DNA of 64,000 nt. It comes from Myxococcales bacterium (GTDB lineage: Bacteria > Myxococcota_A > UBA9160 > UBA4427). Both the position numbers and the translations under genes were made by a program. Of the stretch, positions 8,038-20,415 are shown piece after piece. Below the pieces are notes generated by a model. The model was not told the DNA's origin, searched no databases, and saw only the letters and a list, made by a program, of their open reading frames with translations. The stretch is taken from positions 1 through 64,000 of the forward strand of contig DUCN01000078.1 in NCBI GenBank assembly GCA_012959805.1, written 5' to 3'. Positions within the stretch are counted from its first letter, which is position 1. Each line of letters begins with the position of its first letter.

Positions 8038-9456
8038 CTAGAGAACGATCTGATCCACGACCTTCGAGAGCTGCCGGAGGTTTCGGCATTCCTCGACGAC
8101 ATCGCAGTAGGGCATATACCGATCCATTACGGAGTCGCCAAATCCCCAGGCGCTCGGACTCTCAGGATTTAGCCAGACCAGATTCTTGGCCTTGTTTTGG
8201 ATGTCGCGAACGCACCAGGCACGGGCGTCGTTGTAGTTGTTGCGCGCGTCGCCCAGGATGATGACCGTGGTCTTGTTGTCGATCGCGGCCAGATGATTCT
8301 TCCAGAACTCATGGAACGCAAAGCCGAAATTGCTCCGTGTATAGACGTTGATGACATCACCGCCATCCAGCGCCTTTTCGACTGCGCTGCTGACATCTCC
8401 ATCATGGAAAACATCCGTCACTTCTCCGAGTTCAGCCACGAAGACATAACAGCGGATTTTCGTGAAGGCTTCCTGCAGGCTGTACATGAATTGCAGCATG
8501 AATCGTGAAACATTGGCCACAGACGACGAGACATCACACATGATGACGAGCTTCGGACGTTCCTTTCGGCGAGTCTTATAGATCACCTCGAAGGGAATCC
8601 CGCCGCGTGCCATATTCCGACGAAGCGTCTGGTGGAGATCGAGCTTGCCCTTCTTCAGTCGCTTCTTGCGAATCGAAAGAATATTTTTGATGCGCTGGGC
8701 CAGTCGCGTGACGACCTCACGCATGCGGAGAATCTCGTCTTCCGTCAGGTGGTAGAAGCTCTTCTCCGTCAGCATCTCGCGACGGAACTTCTCCATGTAA
8801 TTGTGGTTCTGTTGTTGAAGCTCTCGCTCTGTAAAATTTCGGACCGATCGGCGGACCGTTTCCATCAGTTTACGGATGAGCTCCTGCATCTGGGCAATGG
8901 CCTCATCCCCCATGCCCTGAGCGCGCATGCGATCGGCCAGCGCCTCGAGTTCCTGCGCCGCGCCCTCCATTCCGAGCTGCTCGGTGGTCCGTCGACTGAA
9001 GAAACCGACCTGAAGCATATTTTCGATGCGCTCGGTCCCCGCCTGTTCTGCGGCCTGCCGAATCATGTTCTCGAGTTCGGCAAGATTTTGCGTCAGCATC
9101 GCCTTGGCGAGTTCACCTAGATTGAGATCGCCATCCATGTTTTCCATCATTTCGGCGAGCTGGGCCAGGAGTTGTTCTAGATCGATCCCCATCTCGCCGA
9201 GATCGCCTTCCATGTCGCCGAAGGCACTCTTGAGATTGTCATAGTACCCCGACCAGAAGAGATCGAAGAGTTCGTCGTAGGTGGCGATCTCGTCGCCGCG
9301 CTTCACCATCGCCGATCGCAGGGCGTCACGAAAAACATCGCGATCGTCGAGGGAGAGTTCGTCAAGCGCGTTGAACGCATCGATCCCCTCCGCCACAGAC
9401 ACGCGGATGCCGCTCTTGCGCAGCAAATTCACAAATTCGATGACCTTCTTCTGCAT
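8038..9456 (-). CDS. CoxE-like VWA domain protein
   Basis: A 472-residue protein of the CoxE/VWA-containing family that works with MoxR AAA+ ATPases as a metal-dependent adaptor in enzyme maturation. The N-terminal helical region (FVNLLRKSGIRVSVAEGIDA) is followed by a Met/Gln-rich coiled segment at about residues 90-230. The C-terminal von Willebrand factor A fold has the MIDAS motif CDVSSSV (DxSxS) near residue 310 and VIILGDARNNYND near residue 410. The stop of the MoxR gene lies 2 bases upstream, so the pair is co-translated. Client enzymes are unknown; no CO dehydrogenase genes are present in the window. Confidence 0.85.
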   Translation of the reverse strand: MQKKVIEFVNLLRKSGIRVSVAEGIDAFNALDELSLDDRDVFRDALRSAMVKRGDEIATYDELFDLFWSGYYDNLKSAFGDMEGDLGEMGIDLEQLLAQLAEMMENMDGDLNLGELAKAMLTQNLAELENMIRQAAEQAGTERIENMLQVGFFSRRTTEQLGMEGAAQELEALADRMRAQGMGDEAIAQMQELIRKLMETVRRSVRNFTERELQQQNHNYMEKFRREMLTEKSFYHLTEDEILRMREVVTRLAQRIKNILSIRKKRLKKGKLDLHQTLRRNMARGGIPFEVIYKTRRKERPKLVIMCDVSSSVANVSRFMLQFMYSLQEAFTKIRCYVFVAELGEVTDVFHDGDVSSAVEKALDGGDVINVYTRSNFGFAFHEFWKNHLAAIDNKTTVIILGDARNNYNDARAWCVRDIQNKAKNLVWLNPESPSAWGFGDSVMDRYMPYCDVVEECRNLRQLSKVVDQIVL

Positions 9457-9458
9457 GA

Positions 9459-10442
9459 TTAGTGCAGGATTCCCTTCTTTGCGGCAGGTTGCTCGGGCGC
9501 CGCCTGAGGCTTCTCCGCCGCTGCTTCGGCCGTCTTCTTCTGGATGAGTTTAGACAGCTCGTTCTGCGCCTTCTGAACATCGCCCTCGTATTTCAAGATC
9601 ACATTCAGCGTGTCGCCAACGATCTGATCCTCGAGTTCGTCAGCATTCAGTGCAAGAAGCGCACGCGCCCAGTCGATAGTCTCCGAGATCGAAGGCGTCT
9701 TCTTGAGATCGAGCTCCCGAATACGATTCATCAGCTGGACAACTTCTTCAGCGAGCCGCTTGTCGATATTCGGCACCTTGCGATCGAGAATGCGAACTTC
9801 GAGTTCTTCGTTGGGATAGTCGATCCACAGATGCAGACAACGTCGCTTGAGAGCGTCGCTCAACTCCCGCGAATCATTCGATGTGAGGATGACAATCGGT
9901 TGTGTCGTCGCTTTGATCGTTCCGATCTCGGGAATCGTCACCTGGAAATCCGAAAGGATCTCGAGCAGAAAGGCTTCGAACTCCGGATCGGATTTATCCA
10001 CTTCGTCGATCAATAATAGTGTGGGCTTCTCGGAGGAAATCGCCTGCATGAGCGGGCGTGGCACGATGAACTTTTCCGAGAAAAAGACTGAATCTTCAGC
10101 CCCGACACGGTCCGCCGCCTCCGCCAGGTTCTGAGCATCTGCGATCGTCTCCGAAACTTTGTCCTTCAAGATCTGCGTATACAGAAGCTGCTTCGAATAC
10201 TCCCACTCATAGAGTGCCTTCGCTTCGTCGAGCCCCTCGTAGCATTGAAGACGAATCATCTCCCGACCCAGGGCTGCAGCAACGACCTTCGCCAGTTCCG
10301 TCTTCCCCACTCCGGCGGGGCCTTCGACGAGCACGGGCTTATCGAGCTGCTGTGCCAGAAAAACAACCGTCGCGATCTGCTTATCACAGAGATAATCCTG
10401 ATCGCTCAATTGCTGAATGACGTCTTCTACTGACTTGAACAT
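9459..10442 (-). CDS. MoxR-family AAA+ ATPase
   Basis: A 327-residue MoxR/CoxD-type AAA+ chaperone ATPase. Walker A is GPAGVGKTEL, Walker B LLLIDEVDK, sensor 1 ILTSNDSRELSDALKRR with the arginine finger region following. The last 35 residues are an Ala/Pro/Glu-rich tail (AAAEKPQAAPEQP) beyond the AAA+ core. Together with the adjacent VWA protein it forms the standard MoxR-VWA module that assists metal insertion or complex assembly. ATG at 10442 is the first plausible start. Confidence 0.9.
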   Translation of the reverse strand: MFKSVEDVIQQLSDQDYLCDKQIATVVFLAQQLDKPVLVEGPAGVGKTELAKVVAAALGREMIRLQCYEGLDEAKALYEWEYSKQLLYTQILKDKVSETIADAQNLAEAADRVGAEDSVFFSEKFIVPRPLMQAISSEKPTLLLIDEVDKSDPEFEAFLLEILSDFQVTIPEIGTIKATTQPIVILTSNDSRELSDALKRRCLHLWIDYPNEELEVRILDRKVPNIDKRLAEEVVQLMNRIRELDLKKTPSISETIDWARALLALNADELEDQIVGDTLNVILKYEGDVQKAQNELSKLIQKKTAEAAAEKPQAAPEQPAAKKGILH

Positions 10443-10577
10443 GTCTTCCTCTCGTTCTGTGTTTCAAGATCCCAAGTCGCCAACGCGCTGGGTCTTACCA
10501 CTCGGACTCGTACTGCTTCATTCAGAGTGTCCCGACTAATGTTCTTCCGCGACCGCCATGCGACCGGAAAACGCTCT

Positions 10578-11891
10578 TCAGGACATCAGTCGCAGGACGT
10601 GACCGAGTTTTTCCTTCTTCGTTCGCAGATAGTCCACGTTATTCGCGTTGGGTTCGATCTCGAGCGGAATCCGCTCGACGATCTCGACACCATACCCGCT
10701 GATGCCCGCGCGCTTTCCGGGATTGTTGGTCAGGATTCGAATCTTCTGCACGCCCAGATCAGCGAGGATCTGCGCGCCGACGCCGTAGTCTCGCAAGTCA
10801 GCGGCGAAACCTAATTTATTGTTGGCCTCCACCGTATCGAGGCCCTCCATGTCCTGAAGTTCATAGGCCTTGATCTTGTTCTTCAGCCCGATGCCTCGGC
10901 CCTCTTGCCTCATGTAGAGCACGATCCCGGAGCCTTCCTTGGCGATCATGTGCATCGCCGCCTCGAGCTGTTCGCCACAATCACAGCGCAGCGAGCCAAA
11001 GGCATCCCCGGTCAGACATTCACTGTGAACGCGAATCAAAATCGGCTCATCTGGATCGATCTCGCCGTAGACCAACGCCATATGGTCGACGTGATCGATA
11101 TCGTTTTCAAAGACGACGGCCTGGAAATCTCCGAAGCGAGTCGGCATTTTTGCGATCGCCGATCGATGCACCAATTGTTCAGTCCGCAGTCTATACGAGA
11201 CGAGGTCCTTGATCGTTACGATCTTGAGATCATGCTCCTCGGCAAAGATCACCAGATCAGGCAGTCGTGCCATCGTGCCATCGTCGTTCATGATCTCGCA
11301 AATAACACCCGCCGGCTTACATCCCGCGAGTCGCGCCAGATCAACAGAACCTTCTGTCTGCCCGACGCGGCGAAGGACCCCGCCCGGCCGCGCGCAGATT
11401 GGAAAGATATGACCGGGTCGAACGATATCCGTTGCCTTCGCATCCTCGGCCACCGCGGCCTGGATCGTGCGTGCGCGATCGGCAGCAGAAATACCGGTGG
11501 TAACGCCTTCACGCGCTTCGATCGAGATCGTAAATGCCGTCCCGAAGGAGGCCGTGTTCTCGTAGTCGGGAACCATCTTGTTCAAGTGCAGTCTATTCAT
11601 ACGGTCTTCGTCGAGCGGCAGGCAGATCAGCCCGCGACCAAACTTGGCCATGAAGTTGATTGCTTCCGGCGTGACCTTGTCAGCGGCCATACAAAGATCG
11701 CCCTCGTTCTCGCGATCTTCATCATCGACGAGAATGATCATTTTGCCTGCGGCAATATCCGCAATCGCTTCCGAGATCTTGGACAGACCGGCGCCCGGCG
11801 CCGGCTCTACGGTCGAGGCACGAGTTCGGGTCAGGTGGCCAAGCGGCATCTTGGCGTGGGGTATATCTTGACTGCCAGGGGTATCAGACAT
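10578..11891 (-). CDS. ribBA: Bifunctional DHBP synthase / GTP cyclohydrolase II
   Basis: A 437-residue fusion that makes both precursors of riboflavin. The N-terminal RibB domain, with acidic loop [11 protein letters not shown], converts ribulose-5-phosphate to 3,4-dihydroxy-2-butanone-4-phosphate. The C-terminal RibA domain opens the GTP ring; its zinc ligands lie in [17 protein letters not shown] and its catalytic segment is [13 protein letters not shown]. The ATG at 11891 (MSDTPGSQD) is preferred over the tracked start 29 codons upstream, with GAAGGTGA preceding it. No FMN riboswitch consensus was recognised in the short upstream gap. Family identity is secure. Confidence 0.95.
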   Translation of the reverse strand: MSDTPGSQDIPHAKMPLGHLTRTRASTVEPAPGAGLSKISEAIADIAAGKMIILVDDEDRENEGDLCMAADKVTPEAINFMAKFGRGLICLPLDEDRMNRLHLNKMVPDYENTASFGTAFTISIEAREGVTTGISAADRARTIQAAVAEDAKATDIVRPGHIFPICARPGGVLRRVGQTEGSVDLARLAGCKPAGVICEIMNDDGTMARLPDLVIFAEEHDLKIVTIKDLVSYRLRTEQLVHRSAIAKMPTRFGDFQAVVFENDIDHVDHMALVYGEIDPDEPILIRVHSECLTGDAFGSLRCDCGEQLEAAMHMIAKEGSGIVLYMRQEGRGIGLKNKIKAYELQDMEGLDTVEANNKLGFAADLRDYGVGAQILADLGVQKIRILTNNPGKRAGISGYGVEIVERIPLEIEPNANNVDYLRTKKEKLGHVLRLMS

Positions 11892-12047
11892 GAATTGCAG
11901 TTCACCTTCCGTACGGACCGTGAGCACGGTTCCGGCGGGCGCGCTCCGAGTGAAATACCCGGGGGTGATCGGCAACAACGATATCTATGGTTGACTGGGG
12001 TGTCAATCTCGTGATTTAGCCGCGATGCGACTGCCAGTCCGCTCGAG

Positions 12048-12704
12048 CTAGCCCGGTTGGCGGAAATTCTTCATCACGCCCTTCAGAAAGTCCTCTTCAG
12101 ACACCGCAAATTTGGCAGAGAAATCATGTCGCTCGTCGAGTCCGCGATAGAGCACGCACATCAGCTCACGAAATGTCTCGAGGATGCCCTCTCCGCGAGT
12201 GGCGACCGCCGGGAAGGTTGGCGTGTCGCCCCATTGCTCTTTGATCTCGGTCAGCGACTTAACGTCCGGCATATCACGCTTGTTGAATTGGACGACCTTC
12301 GGAAGATTGTCGAAATCGATCCGATGCGCCTTGAGATTGGCTTCCATATCGCGCCAGGAATAGGCATTCGCGCTTGCAGCCGAACGCTGAGAGTCGGCGA
12401 CGAAAGCAATCGCATCTGCACCCGCTAATACGATTTTGCGCGTCGACTTGTGCATCACCTGACCAGGCACTGTAAAGAGCTTCATCTTGATCGAGAAACC
12501 ACCAACGGTGTCGAACTCAACCGGCAGAAAGTCGAAATAGAGCGTGCGGTCGTCCTTGGTATCGAGGGTCAGCATATGGCTGCGCGTCGCTGGGTCCATC
12601 AATTCATGAAGCCGCTGCAGATTGCTCGTCTTGCCGGAGAGCGCCGGGCCGTAATAGACCACCTTGAGGGTGATCTCCTTGCTACCCATGTTGATCTGCA
12701 CCAT
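12048..12704 (-). CDS. MglA-like Ras-superfamily GTPase
   Basis: A 218-residue small GTPase of the bacterial MglA/Gliding-protein family. The P-loop is YYGPALSGKTSN, the G3 region KLFTVPGQ (TVPGQ in place of DxxGQ, as in MglA), and G4 is QFNKRDMPD (NKxD). In Myxococcus MglA sets the front-rear polarity axis for motility. No MglB roadblock GAP gene is adjacent, so the partner must lie elsewhere or the protein has another role. ATG at 12704 with upstream GGGAG is chosen over the tracked start. Confidence 0.8.
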   Translation of the reverse strand: MVQINMGSKEITLKVVYYGPALSGKTSNLQRLHELMDPATRSHMLTLDTKDDRTLYFDFLPVEFDTVGGFSIKMKLFTVPGQVMHKSTRKIVLAGADAIAFVADSQRSAASANAYSWRDMEANLKAHRIDFDNLPKVVQFNKRDMPDVKSLTEIKEQWGDTPTFPAVATRGEGILETFRELMCVLYRGLDERHDFSAKFAVSEEDFLKGVMKNFRQPG

Positions 12705-12797
12705 CGCCCCGCTCCCACAGCGCGTTATCACTGCGCCCTCCCCACATCGGCGGGAACGCGTTCTTTATCAAGGCGCGAATGAGCCCCCCAGGGCCGA

Positions 12798-13871
12798 TCA
12801 GTCTGAGTTTGACCCGGACACTTGCTTGTCGATTGCCTTCTGAAAGGCCGCCAACAACGAGCGGGCGGCGGCGGCGGGCGTCGTTTTCTGGGCGGCGACC
12901 GCTTCCTCCTCGCGAGCGATCGACAGGGTCATGCCGGGCTGTCGACGAAAGACGTGATCGATGCCCTCTTCTAGGAGCTTGTGCAGCCACGCACGGGATT
13001 GATCTTTGCGCCGCTCGTCAAATTCTCCGCTCTCGCGCATCAGTTCGGCATGCCTGAGGATCGTCTGCCAGACTTCCTCGATGCCCTTCGACTCCAGTGA
13101 ACTCGCCAACATGGCCTGTGTTCGCCATGCATCACCGCTCGAACGAATCAGGTCGAGCGCACCCGCATAATCGGCGCGCGTGCGTTCGGCAACGGACTGC
13201 ATTGCGCCATCTGCTTTGTTCACCACCAGAGCATCGGCCAATTCGATCACGCCCTTCTTGATCCCCTGAAGCTGGTCGCCGCCGGCAGGCAGTAAGAGAA
13301 CGAGGAAGAAGTCGACCATGGAGGAAACCGTGATCTCGGACTGCCCGATCCCAACCGTTTCGATCAGAACGACATCGTAGCCAGCGGCCTCACATAACAG
13401 CATGACTTCTCGGGTTCGATTGGCGACGCCGCCTAGCGAGCCGCTCGACGGCGACGGACGAATAAATGCCTCGGGACAAAGTGCGAGTCGTTCCATCCGA
13501 GTCTTATCGCCCAGAATGCTGCCCCCGGAAACGGGGCTGCTCGGATCGACAGCCAGAACCGCCACGCGCTTACCGTTCTCGACGAGGTACAATCCAAGCG
13601 CCTCAATGAACGTACTCTTGCCGACGCCGGGCGGTCCCGTGATTCCGACACGAATCGCATCGCCGCTTTCCGCGATGAGTGCCTCGAGAACAGCTTGGCC
13701 CCGCAAGCGATCTTGGTCGAGCGTGCTCTCGATCCGCGTTATGGCCCGGGCCATCGCTCGACGATCACCCTGACGGATCGATCGTGCGACTTCGCGGGCC
13801 GATGCATCGATCCGACCACTGCCTTCGGAACTCATCTCCTTGGACTCACCGCTATTCGATTCGTCACCCAC
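12798..13871 (-). CDS. meaB: Methylmalonyl-CoA mutase G-protein chaperone
   Basis: A 357-residue MeaB/ArgK-family GTPase that protects methylmalonyl-CoA mutase and gates cofactor loading. The P-loop is GITGPPGVGKSTF, switch regions include VDPSSPVSGGSILGDKTRM, the G3 region is LIETVGIGQSE and G4 is VVNKADG. It follows mutB by 86 bases on the same strand, so it serves that enzyme. The start could be the GTG at 13871 (GGAGA 6 bases upstream) or the ATG at 13835 (AAGGAG directly before it). Identification is firm. Confidence 0.92.
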   Translation of the reverse strand: MGDESNSGESKEMSSEGSGRIDASAREVARSIRQGDRRAMARAITRIESTLDQDRLRGQAVLEALIAESGDAIRVGITGPPGVGKSTFIEALGLYLVENGKRVAVLAVDPSSPVSGGSILGDKTRMERLALCPEAFIRPSPSSGSLGGVANRTREVMLLCEAAGYDVVLIETVGIGQSEITVSSMVDFFLVLLLPAGGDQLQGIKKGVIELADALVVNKADGAMQSVAERTRADYAGALDLIRSSGDAWRTQAMLASSLESKGIEEVWQTILRHAELMRESGEFDERRKDQSRAWLHKLLEEGIDHVFRRQPGMTLSIAREEEAVAAQKTTPAAAARSLLAAFQKAIDKQVSGSNSD

Positions 13872-13957
13872 GGCGTATCTCCGGCTGCTTCAAATCAGGA
13901 AGGCAATTGGACGTCATGTATGGGCGACATCGATCGTGTTTCCTCGACATGCCGCCC

Positions 13958-16138
<2,181 letters not shown>

Positions 16139-16249
16139 CGATCCTCTTCCTCTCGTTCCGTTCTGCGCGCACCTGCTCTCCGTGCAGAGCCAGCGACGGT
16201 CCAACTTTTCGGGCGGCAAGTCTAGCAGTCCCGGAAAACCAATCGCCGT

Positions 16250-19200
16250 CTAAACCGCACGCCGATACCGCCCACCCACTTCAAAGAGCGCCTCACTGAT
16301 CTGCCCAAGACTCGCCACCTTCACGGTCTCGAGCAACACATCGAAGAGGTTTTCTCCGGCGAGCGCCGCCTGCTTCAATTCATCGAGAGCGCCCTCGACA
16401 TCCTGCGTCCAGCGCGCATGAAAATCAGCCAGCGAATCCAGTTGCGCTCGCCTCTCCTCCTCCGAGGATCGAATCAAATTCTGCTCTGCGACGATCGAAG
16501 ACTCATCGGTCTCGGCGAGAAAACTGTTCACTCCAATGATTTCGAGTTCACCCGAATGCTTGAGTTTTTCGTAATCCATGCTCTCGTCCTGAATGCGGCC
16601 GCGCTGATACAGAGTCTCCATCGCACCCAGCACACCACCGCGTTCACTCAATCGTTCGAATTCCTGCATAACGGCTTCTTCGACGAGATCGGTGAGTTCT
16701 TCGATGACGAAAGCGCCCTGAACAGAATTCTCGTTGCGCATGAGTCCGGCTTCTCGATTGATGATCAGCTGGATGGCGAGTGCCCGTCGAACCGAGGCTT
16801 CGGTTGGCGTCGTCACGGCTTCGTCATAGGCGTTCGTATGCAGGCTGTTACAAGAATCTTGCAGTGCAGTCAGTGCCTGAAGCGTTGTCCGGATATCATT
16901 GAAGTCCATTTCCTGCGCGTGCAGAGACCGGCCGGAGGTCTGAATGTGGTATTTCAGCTTCTGGCTTCTCTCGCTCGCTCCGTATCGCTCGGACATCGCG
17001 ACGGCCCAGATGCGCCGAGCCACGCGACCTAAGACCGAGTATTCGGCATCGAGTCCGTTGCTAAAGAAGAATGAAAAATTGGGCGCGAACTCGTCGACGG
17101 TCATCCCTCTTGCGAGAAAATATTCGCAAAAGGTAAATCCGTTGGCGAGCGTAAAGGCCAACTGGGTAATCGGATTCGCCCCGGCTTCGGCCATGTGGTA
17201 GCCGGAGATCGAAATAGAGTAAAAATTCCGAATGCCCTCACGGCAGAAAGTCTGCTGGATATCGCCCTGCATTTTTAGGGAGAATTCCGTCGAGAAGATG
17301 CAGGTATTCTGTGCCTGATCTTCTTTTAGGATGTCGGCCTGGACGGTTCCTCGGACAGTTTGCAGGACCTCCTCACGAATTCGCCGGTACACATCGGCGG
17401 GGACGACCTGATCCCCGGGAATCCCAAGTAGACCCAACCCCAATCCGTCGTGATCGGGCGCGCGCTCGCCCTTGTAAACGGGCAATGACAGGCCGCGGTC
17501 ACGCAATGACGCCTCTGTCTTCGCACGCACTTCGTCGAGTTCTCCGCGTTCGGCAAGATACCGTTCGACTCTCTGGTCGATCGCAGCATTGAGAAAGAAA
17601 GCCAGAACCGTCGGTGCCGGACCGTTGATCGTCAGCGAAACGGAGGTCGTCGCCGCCGCCAGATCGAAACCGGAATAGAGTTTTTTGGCATCGTCGAGTG
17701 TGCAAACTGAAACACCGGAATTTCCGACCTTGCCGAAAATATCGGGGGCCTCGGCGGGGTCGCTGCCATACAGGGTCACACTGTCAAAGGCCGTCGATAG
17801 GCGCGCAGCCGGCTGGCCCGAACTCAAGTAATGGAAGCGGCGATTCGTTCGTTCGGGTCCGCCCTCACCGGCAAACATTCGCGTCGGGTCTTCTCCCTTA
17901 CGCTTGAAAGGGAAGACGCCTGCCGTAAAAGGGAATCGACCCGGGAGATTTTCGAGTCCGAAATAACGGACCAGCTCGCCCCAGTCCCTGTTTCGCGGCA
18001 GAGCGACAACGGGGATTTGCGTTCCCGAAAGCGATGAGACGAAATTCTCGACTTCGACGGAGCGGTCCCGGCTGCCATAGGTCTGGGTTTCCCCCGCATA
18101 GGACTTCTTGGTTTCGGGCCAGGCATGAAGCTGTTTGGCCAGGGCTGGATCGACGGCAGACGCCGCGTTCCGGTACCCCTCACGAAGGCTCACGTCCTCA
18201 GAAGCCCCCCCTTCCTCGAGCGGACCGAGCGGAATCGCCATCCGATCACCGCGCTTGGACAAGATCCGCGCATAGCCGTCCGCGAGAGCCGCCTCTTCGG
18301 CAGAGGCTTCAACACGGGACCGATAGCTTCGCAGCGACTCGACGATCTCCGCCAGGTAGCGCTGTCGGGAAGCCGGAACCAGGGCCGAGGATCCAGCCGC
18401 GCGGCCGAGATTCTCCTTGGCAAACCTCGAATCACTCGGGGACATCTCATCCAGTTCGGGTGCCGCTCCCGGCGAATGGGCTGAGGATCGCACCGCTGTG
18501 ACGCTCAAAAGTGCTTCGGCCAGTCCGAGTTTGACGAGTCGCCGTTCGAGCGCCTCCGCCAAACGGTCCGTCCCTGGATCGTTCCAGTTGCGCGCGATCG
18601 TCGGAAAAACGGGGACGTCTTCGTCCGCGACCGCCATCGCCTTTCGATTGCGTCGCCACTGTTTGCGGATGTCCCGAAGAGAATCGAGAGAGCCGCGACG
18701 ATCAAATTTATTCAGAACGATCATATCCGCAAAATCGATCATGTCGATTTTCTCGAGCTGCGACGGTGCACCGTAATCCGGTGTCATGACGTAGATCGAG
18801 AGATCGACCTGGTCAACGATCTCCGAATCGCTCTGCCCAATGCCGGCGGTCTCGAGAAGCACCAAATCAAAGCCCGCCGATCGCAACACGTGAAGTCCGT
18901 CGCCCACCGCGGCGGCCAGAGAGACATTGGCACGACGCGTCGCCATGGAACGAACGAAGACCTGTTCGCCGCCGATGGCATTCATTCGAATGCGGTCGCC
19001 TAGCAGAGCGCCGCCACTGCGCCGCCGAGTCGGATCGACCAGTAAGAGTGCTATTCGAAGCTTCGGAGCTGCCCGACGTAAACGCATAACGAGTTCGTCG
19101 ACCACGCTCGACTTCCCCGCACCACCAGTTCCCGTAAAGCCAATGACGGGCGCTTCTCGGCTTGAAGAAGCTGAGAGCGCCTTCCGGATGGCAGTGGCTT

Positions 19201-19777
19201 TCTCTTTGTGCGCCTCGGCGTGATTCTCGAAGAAGCTGATCAGACGGGCGATCTCCGCCGGGTGGTCAGGATCCAAGCATTCGACGGCGAGTTCGAGTCC
19301 TGCTAGGGGATCGGCCTCGAATCTGCGCCGGGCTTCCAGGCATTCGTCGACGATGCTGCCGATCATGCCCTCGAGGCCCATCTTTCGACCGTCCTCTGGG
19401 CTAAAGATACGCGAGACACCCGCACGGTGAAGTGCCACGATCTCACCTGGCGTGATGGTTCCACCGCCTCCTCCGTAAACGCGAACATGAGGCAGGCCTT
19501 CTTCAGCAAGACGCCTGACCAAATACTCGAAATACTCGATATGCCCGCCTTGATAGGAAGAAATAGCAACCGCGTCGGCGGCTTCTTCGACGATTGCTTC
19601 GACGACCTCCTCGACACCGCGATCGTGACCGAGATGAATCACCTCCGCGCCACGGGCCTGTAGGAGTCGACGCATGATATTGATCGCGGCATCGTGGCCG
19701 TCGAAAAGCGACGCGGCCGTCACGACTCGAACAGGGGGACGATCTTGTTCCTCGCGATGATTTTCCACCTGGTTCAT
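16250..19777 (-). CDS. icmF: Fused isobutyryl-CoA mutase (IcmF)
   Basis: A 1175-residue fusion. Residues 15-145 are the B12-binding domain (TAASLFDGHDAAIN), about 210-430 a MeaB-type GTPase (GFTGTGGAGKSS, LLVDPTRRRSGGALLGD, VLNKFDRRG), and about 560-1100 the mutase barrel. The substrate Arg of methylmalonyl-CoA mutases is replaced by Gln in DQAQNTCIFS, the signature of isobutyryl-CoA mutase, while SGYHMAEAG keeps the catalytic His. It converts isobutyryl-CoA to n-butyryl-CoA (some members also pivalyl-CoA), feeding valine carbon into beta-oxidation. Its ATG overlaps the merR stop by 4 bases; mutB starts 111 bases downstream. Confidence 0.95.
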   Translation of the reverse strand: MNQVENHREEQDRPPVRVVTAASLFDGHDAAINIMRRLLQARGAEVIHLGHDRGVEEVVEAIVEEAADAVAISSYQGGHIEYFEYLVRRLAEEGLPHVRVYGGGGGTITPGEIVALHRAGVSRIFSPEDGRKMGLEGMIGSIVDECLEARRRFEADPLAGLELAVECLDPDHPAEIARLISFFENHAEAHKEKATAIRKALSASSSREAPVIGFTGTGGAGKSSVVDELVMRLRRAAPKLRIALLLVDPTRRRSGGALLGDRIRMNAIGGEQVFVRSMATRRANVSLAAAVGDGLHVLRSAGFDLVLLETAGIGQSDSEIVDQVDLSIYVMTPDYGAPSQLEKIDMIDFADMIVLNKFDRRGSLDSLRDIRKQWRRNRKAMAVADEDVPVFPTIARNWNDPGTDRLAEALERRLVKLGLAEALLSVTAVRSSAHSPGAAPELDEMSPSDSRFAKENLGRAAGSSALVPASRQRYLAEIVESLRSYRSRVEASAEEAALADGYARILSKRGDRMAIPLGPLEEGGASEDVSLREGYRNAASAVDPALAKQLHAWPETKKSYAGETQTYGSRDRSVEVENFVSSLSGTQIPVVALPRNRDWGELVRYFGLENLPGRFPFTAGVFPFKRKGEDPTRMFAGEGGPERTNRRFHYLSSGQPAARLSTAFDSVTLYGSDPAEAPDIFGKVGNSGVSVCTLDDAKKLYSGFDLAAATTSVSLTINGPAPTVLAFFLNAAIDQRVERYLAERGELDEVRAKTEASLRDRGLSLPVYKGERAPDHDGLGLGLLGIPGDQVVPADVYRRIREEVLQTVRGTVQADILKEDQAQNTCIFSTEFSLKMQGDIQQTFCREGIRNFYSISISGYHMAEAGANPITQLAFTLANGFTFCEYFLARGMTVDEFAPNFSFFFSNGLDAEYSVLGRVARRIWAVAMSERYGASERSQKLKYHIQTSGRSLHAQEMDFNDIRTTLQALTALQDSCNSLHTNAYDEAVTTPTEASVRRALAIQLIINREAGLMRNENSVQGAFVIEELTDLVEEAVMQEFERLSERGGVLGAMETLYQRGRIQDESMDYEKLKHSGELEIIGVNSFLAETDESSIVAEQNLIRSSEEERRAQLDSLADFHARWTQDVEGALDELKQAALAGENLFDVLLETVKVASLGQISEALFEVGGRYRRAV

Positions 19778-20259
19778 TGGTTTTCTTTCTCCGTCGAAAG
19801 ACTCGATGTTGTCGGTTCGGCGGGTGTGATCGAGGCGACCGCCAATTGCGCCTCGCGCCTGTCCTGAACCGGCTTGGCATCCGGTCCGAGAGCGCTGCCG
19901 GCTCGATCCTCGACGTGGTCGCGGTAGCGAACCAATTCGTCGCGTAGATCGCTCAGTTCACCCATCCGCCGATCCACATCGTCGAGGTGGGCACCCAGAA
20001 GATCTTGCAGCCTCGAAAGCATGGCCTGGGTCGAGCCACCAATGCCGTAGACGGCGTTCAGATCCCGAATCTCCGCGAGCGAAAGACCAAGGGATTTCAG
20101 TCGATTGATGAAGCCGAGCCGCTCAAGATCATCCCCTCCGTAGACGCGCCGCCCGCTTTCACGACGACGGACACCCGGGAGCAACCCGATCTCCTCGTAG
20201 TACCGGATGGTTCGGGGGCTCAACCCCGTTCGGTGACAGACTTCTGCAATGGCCCACAT
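19774..20259 (-). CDS. MerR-family transcriptional regulator
   Basis: A 161-residue regulator with the MerR winged helix at the N-terminus (HRTGLSPRTIRYYEEIGLLP, then YGGDDLERLGFINRLKSLG) and a dimerisation coiled coil at about residues 85-125. No conserved effector cysteines are visible, so it is not a metal sensor of the MerR/ZntR kind. It is translationally coupled to icmF (ATGA overlap), so it most likely controls the icmF-mutB-meaB operon and perhaps senses an acyl-CoA or B12 signal. Such coupling is inference from gene order. Confidence 0.85.
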   Translation of the reverse strand: MWAIAEVCHRTGLSPRTIRYYEEIGLLPGVRRRESGRRVYGGDDLERLGFINRLKSLGLSLAEIRDLNAVYGIGGSTQAMLSRLQDLLGAHLDDVDRRMGELSDLRDELVRYRDHVEDRAGSALGPDAKPVQDRREAQLAVASITPAEPTTSSLSTEKENQ

Positions 20260-20415
20260 GGCGGCGAAGATGCCTCCCTTTGCCAGTTCACGTCAACTGC
20301 TTAATCGATTCGGCCTTTCCGGCGCAGTACTTGATTGGGTCCGGTGCCCCCGGAGGGCTCATCCGAGACATTGGCCGCCAAGAGAATTTCGACGCCATCG
20401 CGGCGGACCCTCAGT

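Noticed and set aside
10905-12014. 369-residue plus-strand ORF
   Set aside because: Antisense of ribBA.
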